Part shown: positions 5,725-8,427 of the stretch, one piece after another
How the letters are laid out: each line of letters opens with the position of its first letter
Numbering within the stretch: the first letter of the stretch is position 1
Position numbers and translations under genes: made by a program
The notes under the pieces: model-generated
The model's input: the letters and a program-made list of their open reading frames with translations, nothing else
Told to the model about the DNA's origin: nothing
Databases searched by the model: none
NCBI GenBank assembly: GCA_964478735.1
Contig: CAYZJB010000082.1
Coordinates: 1-8,427 of the forward strand
Length of the DNA: 8,427 nucleotides
Origin: CAYZJB01 sp964478735
GTDB taxonomy: Bacteria > CLD3 > SB21
Reading direction: 5' to 3'

Positions 5725-8427
5725 TTATTTGATCAACATCATTTTATTCGTCTTCACAAACGATCCGGATTTGAGGCTATACAGATATACACCGCTCGCT
5801 ACGGCCCGTCCGGTGTCGTTACGAGAATCCCAGAGAATTCTGTACGACCCGGCGAGTTGATAACCGCTGACAAGAGTCCGGACCTTTTGACCGAGTACGT
5901 TGTAAATCGCCAATTCGGCCACCCCGTCATCGGCGAGGTCGAACGCGATCGTTGTCGATGGATTGAACGGATTGGGATAATTGGTCCGTAGCGCGAAATC
6001 CGACGGGACTATATTGGTACCGGTAAACGAGGGATCGATCGCGATTTTAAACTCTCCGAGCCGCTGAACACGGACTTTTGCGATTTGTTCCCGGGTATAA
6101 ACCTGCGTCCGCAGTGCCGTCCACGCTTCGCCCGATTTCTGATAAATGAACACTCGCGATGCATCCGGAAATTTCAACGGATCGATGTGGACCGATAGTT
6201 CGACGAACCGATCGAATTCACGCGTCGGTCCGACGGATATGACGCCGTCGTTGGATTGCATGACGAAATACGTTTCCACATCGACGGTACCGGGTCGAAC
6301 ACGAAGTAAAGCGTCCGATGCGGCCGAGGCCAGGACCAATTCCATTCCCGACCGCGCCAGACCCACGGTAAAACTGCGAATATCAATACGACTGGCTCCC
6401 GTGACACCCGTCGCCGTCGATCGGATCGTGTACGACCCCGACTGTGCAAACGTCAACGGACCTTTATAAACACGTGGCGTGACCGCGCTCATCGCAATCG
6501 AACTCGAATCGCTCGACAAAATCAACCGAACGACCGGTGCACCCTGCAGTGCCGTGTCGGCGAGGACGAATACGTCTGCATACCTGGACAACGCCGGGTT
6601 CTGCAGGACGGACGCCGAGATGTTCAGTAACGCTGTCACGGTTACGGTGACCGTGGCGGTGTCGAATTCCTCGCCGTCGCTGGTGATATAGATAAACTGA
6701 TCGGTTCCTGTAAAGCCGGACACCGGAATGTACGTGATGGTCGTGTCGCCGGTATCGATTGCGGGGGACCCGTCGCCAGCCGTTCCGACAAACGTGACGG
6801 TCAACGGATCGCCGTCGGGGTCGCTGTCGTTATTGAGCACGTGAATCGTGACGGCGGAATTCATCGGTGTCGATACGGCGTCATCCATTGCCATCGGGCG
6901 TTGGTTTCCCGGTAATACGTTGACCGCAAACGTATCGGCGGCAACCGCACCGCTGTCATCAGTCGCCGTGACGACAATGTCGGCGATGCCGGTCTGAAGC
7001 AAACTCAACACAATCCGTCCATTGACAATGGCCGAGGTCACGACCGTCGGCGCAAGGCTTGTCGTCGCGAATGCAAGCGTCGCATCATCGGGATCGTAAA
7101 AATGATTAGCGATGGAATCGAGCGTCGTGTCCGGTGTGTCGGCGATCACGTTCAGATCGACATACGCGAGCGTGATGACGGGAACACTATTGACGGCCGA
7201 CGGTGTCGCGCTCAGTTCGTTGGAATACGCGGAAAGATTCAAAGCATTGTCCAGCGCCGACACGCGGAAGTAGTACGTCGTTCCGTTCGTCAATCCGGTG
7301 ACCGTGAATGTGGTATCGGAGGCCGCGGTCGAATCAACCTGGACGGACGCATTGGGCGAAGCGGAAGAGTAAACCCGGTAACGTAGGATGTCCGGTTCCG
7401 GATTCTGTTTCCACGTCAATGTGACCTGTCCGTTGTTACTGACCGCAGTGAGCAATTGCGGGGCGGCGGGCGCCGTGACGTCGCCGGGCGTCGACGCAAC
7501 TTCGTTGGAGTACGCGCTCTCATGGCCGGCCGTGTCTCTGGCAGTCAGTCGGAAATAATACGTCGTTCCGTTCGTCAGACCCGAGATCGTTTTTGTCGTG
7601 TCTCCGATGTTTAGAACGGAATCAGTCAACGTCATCGGATTGGGCGACGTCGATTGATATAAATAATAGCCGTGGAAATCGCCTTCAATATTCGGCGACC
7701 ACGTCAAGGTCACCTCGCCGTTGCCGGAAAGAGCGACCAGGTTTTTCGGCGCAGCCGGCGGGATATCCGGTACGACAAACGTATCAATCGCAGCCAGGCT
7801 TCGGATGCCCAGCGAATCGCGGCCGAAAACCAGGATTTGGTACGTACTGTCTTTGTCCAATGAACTCAGGTCCGGTGCAAAATTGACGATGACGTTCGGC
7901 CCCGGTGTGAACGCGTCGTACGACAGAATCGGCGTACTGACGCCGGATTTGTAAAAATAATAATCGATGCCGGTGATGGACGGCGCGGCGGCGGCGGACG
8001 GGTAGGTCTTAAAAAACGCATGGGCATGCATCACGCTCCACATGCCGGTGGAATCCTGGGAACGGACGTAGAGCGTATGGAATCCGCTTGCCACGCTGTC
8101 CAGATCGACGACAAAATTTTGCGTCACGTCCGTTCCGCCGGAGATCACGACAGGTGTCGCCAGACCGAGACCGGGGTCGTTGTCGATGAAATATTCGACC
8201 GTCGTCACCTCGTTCAGCGGCGATGGAGCGGGATATGTTTTGAAAAACGCGTGTGCATACAGTGTGTTCCAGCGTCCTGCGGCGTCTTTGCCCCGAATGT
8301 ATAGAGTATGAAATCCCGACGCGAGCGGGCCGAGGTCGACGACAAAATTTTTTGTCACGTCGGTCGACGGAGTGATCGGTAAATCGATACCGCCGCCGAA
8401 GCCCGGGTCGTTATCGATGAAATATTC
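5725..8427 (-). CDS. Large multidomain surface/secreted protein with T9SS sorting domain (N-terminus outside window)
   Basis: The frame is open to the right edge, so the start and signal peptide are missing; about 900 residues are visible. Numbering here takes 8358 as residue 1. In order: two 77-residue repeats with EYFIDNDPG...FHTLYxR...AHAFFKTYP, a divergent third unit (132-197), two fibronectin type III domains (about 199-291 and 295-386, both with GLTNGTTYYFR), a cadherin/dystroglycan-like Ig domain (about 392-482, YDPDD...VVTATDDSG), a tandem Ig-like domain (about 485-575, VLNNDSDPDGDPLTV...GFTGTDQFIY), a beta-rich region with NPALSRYADVFVLAD (587-601), and a C-terminal type IX secretion sorting domain (780-877) with NYPNPFNPSTT, LGQKVRTL and a GVYLYSLKSG tail. 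No catalytic motif is seen in the visible part. It is probably exported by T9SS and retained at or released from the cell surface. It may be adhesive or the carrier of an enzyme domain upstream of the edge. Confidence 0.92.
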   Translation of the reverse strand, partial: EYFIDNDPGFGGGIDLPITPSTDVTKNFVVDLGPLASGFHTLYIRGKDAAGRWNTLYAHAFFKTYPAPSPLNEVTTVEYFIDNDPGLGLATPVVISGGTDVTQNFVVDLDSVASGFHTLYVRSQDSTGMWSVMHAHAFFKTYPSAAAAPSITGIDYYFYKSGVSTPILSYDAFTPGPNVIVNFAPDLSSLDKDSTYQILVFGRDSLGIRSLAAIDTFVVPDIPPAAPKNLVALSGNGEVTLTWSPNIEGDFHGYYLYQSTSPNPMTLTDSVLNIGDTTKTISGLTNGTTYYFRLTARDTAGHESAYSNEVASTPGDVTAPAAPQLLTAVSNNGQVTLTWKQNPEPDILRYRVYSSASPNASVQVDSTAASDTTFTVTGLTNGTTYYFRVSALDNALNLSAYSNELSATPSAVNSVPVITLAYVDLNVIADTPDTTLDSIANHFYDPDDATLAFATTSLAPTVVTSAIVNGRIVLSLLQTGIADIVVTATDDSGAVAADTFAVNVLPGNQRPMAMDDAVSTPMNSAVTIHVLNNDSDPDGDPLTVTFVGTAGDGSPAIDTGDTTITYIPVSGFTGTDQFIYITSDGEEFDTATVTVTVTALLNISASVLQNPALSRYADVFVLADTALQGAPVVRLILSSDSSSIAMSAVTPRVYKGPLTFAQSGSYTIRSTATGVTGASRIDIRSFTVGLARSGMELVLASAASDALLRVRPGTVDVETYFVMQSNDGVISVGPTREFDRFVELSVHIDPLKFPDASRVFIYQKSGEAWTALRTQVYTREQIAKVRVQRLGEFKIAIDPSFTGTNIVPSDFALRTNYPNPFNPSTTIAFDLADDGVAELAIYNVLGQKVRTLVSGYQLAGSYRILWDSRNDTGRAVASGVYLYSLKSGSFVKTNKMMLIK
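5728..6021 (-). other. T9SS type A C-terminal sorting domain
   Basis: The last 98 residues form the FlgD-like beta sandwich that directs cargo through the type IX secretion system. NYPNPFNPSTTIAFDL opens it, AELAIYNVLGQKVRTL and GSYRILWDSRND follow, and SGVYLYSLKSG leads to a basic tail ending MMLIK. It implies that the genome encodes T9SS machinery outside the window. Confidence 0.9.
7201..7764 (-). repeat. Two tandem fibronectin type III domains
   Basis: Two copies of about 92 codons each (7486-7764 and 7201-7476). Each runs from AAP...VTLTW through GLTNGTTYYFR to AYSNE and a TP end. A 19-nt stretch, TACGTCGTTCCGTTCGTCA, is identical in both copies (7274-7292 and 7559-7577), pointing to duplication or gene conversion inside the gene. 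Confidence 0.85.
7966..8427 (-). repeat. Two 231-bp tandem coding repeats (77 residues each)
   Basis: 8197-8427 and 7966-8196 are both exactly 77 codons from EYFIDNDPG to the next unit. They share NFVVDL, ASGFHTLY and AHAFFKTYP. A diverged third copy starting DYYFYKSG follows (about 7768-7965). The first visible copy begins exactly at the window edge, so more copies probably lie beyond it. Confidence 0.88.

Noticed and set aside
6146..8304. Several plus-strand open frames opposite the large surface protein
   Set aside because: They are short antisense shadows of a long, clearly coding minus-strand frame with recognisable domains throughout.

Overview
This window reads as part of a bacterial chromosome of moderate GC content (roughly 50-55% by eye). 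The best lineage clue is the minus-strand surface protein at the right end. It finishes in a type IX secretion (T9SS) sorting domain with the NYPNPFNPSTT motif, which is typical of the Bacteroidetes/Chlorobi/Ignavibacteria group and related FCB candidate phyla. The HypD/HypE sequences and the lipoprotein-rich gene content fit this, but I cannot name a genus.

Layout. (1) Positions 1-1573 hold the 3' part of hypD and a complete hypE on the plus strand, overlapping by ATGA. This is the end of a [NiFe]-hydrogenase maturation operon. (2) Positions 1574-1815 carry no convincing gene but end in two overlapping perfect hairpins, one of which buries an AAGGAGG Shine-Dalgarno. They sit directly before a small DUF559 endonuclease-like gene (1816-2196). 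(3) A lone four-helix membrane protein of the DUF2569 type lies on the minus strand (2390-2845). (4) Positions 2981-5068 form a segment edged by short REP-like palindromes that share an 11-nt loop core (GAGYTTRTCGA). Inside are two plus-strand genes, a lipoprotein with C-terminal ankyrin repeats and a DinB/YfiT-like protein. They overlap by ATGA, and each is broken by one apparent +1 frameshift. (5) On the minus strand, a large modular T9SS-exported protein enters from beyond the right edge (8427-5725). It is followed after a short gap by a TPR lipoprotein (5660-5085), probably in one transcription unit.

How the genes work together. HypD and HypE cooperate with HypC and HypF (outside the window) to make and transfer the cyanide ligands of the hydrogenase iron centre. 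The T9SS cargo and the TPR lipoprotein probably act at the cell envelope. The remaining genes look like accessory or decaying material between these two blocks. No tRNA, rRNA, CRISPR array, transposase or phage gene was seen. The most unusual items are the REP-like family around two frameshifted genes, and the hairpin/DUF559 unit whose right arm contains the ribosome binding site.
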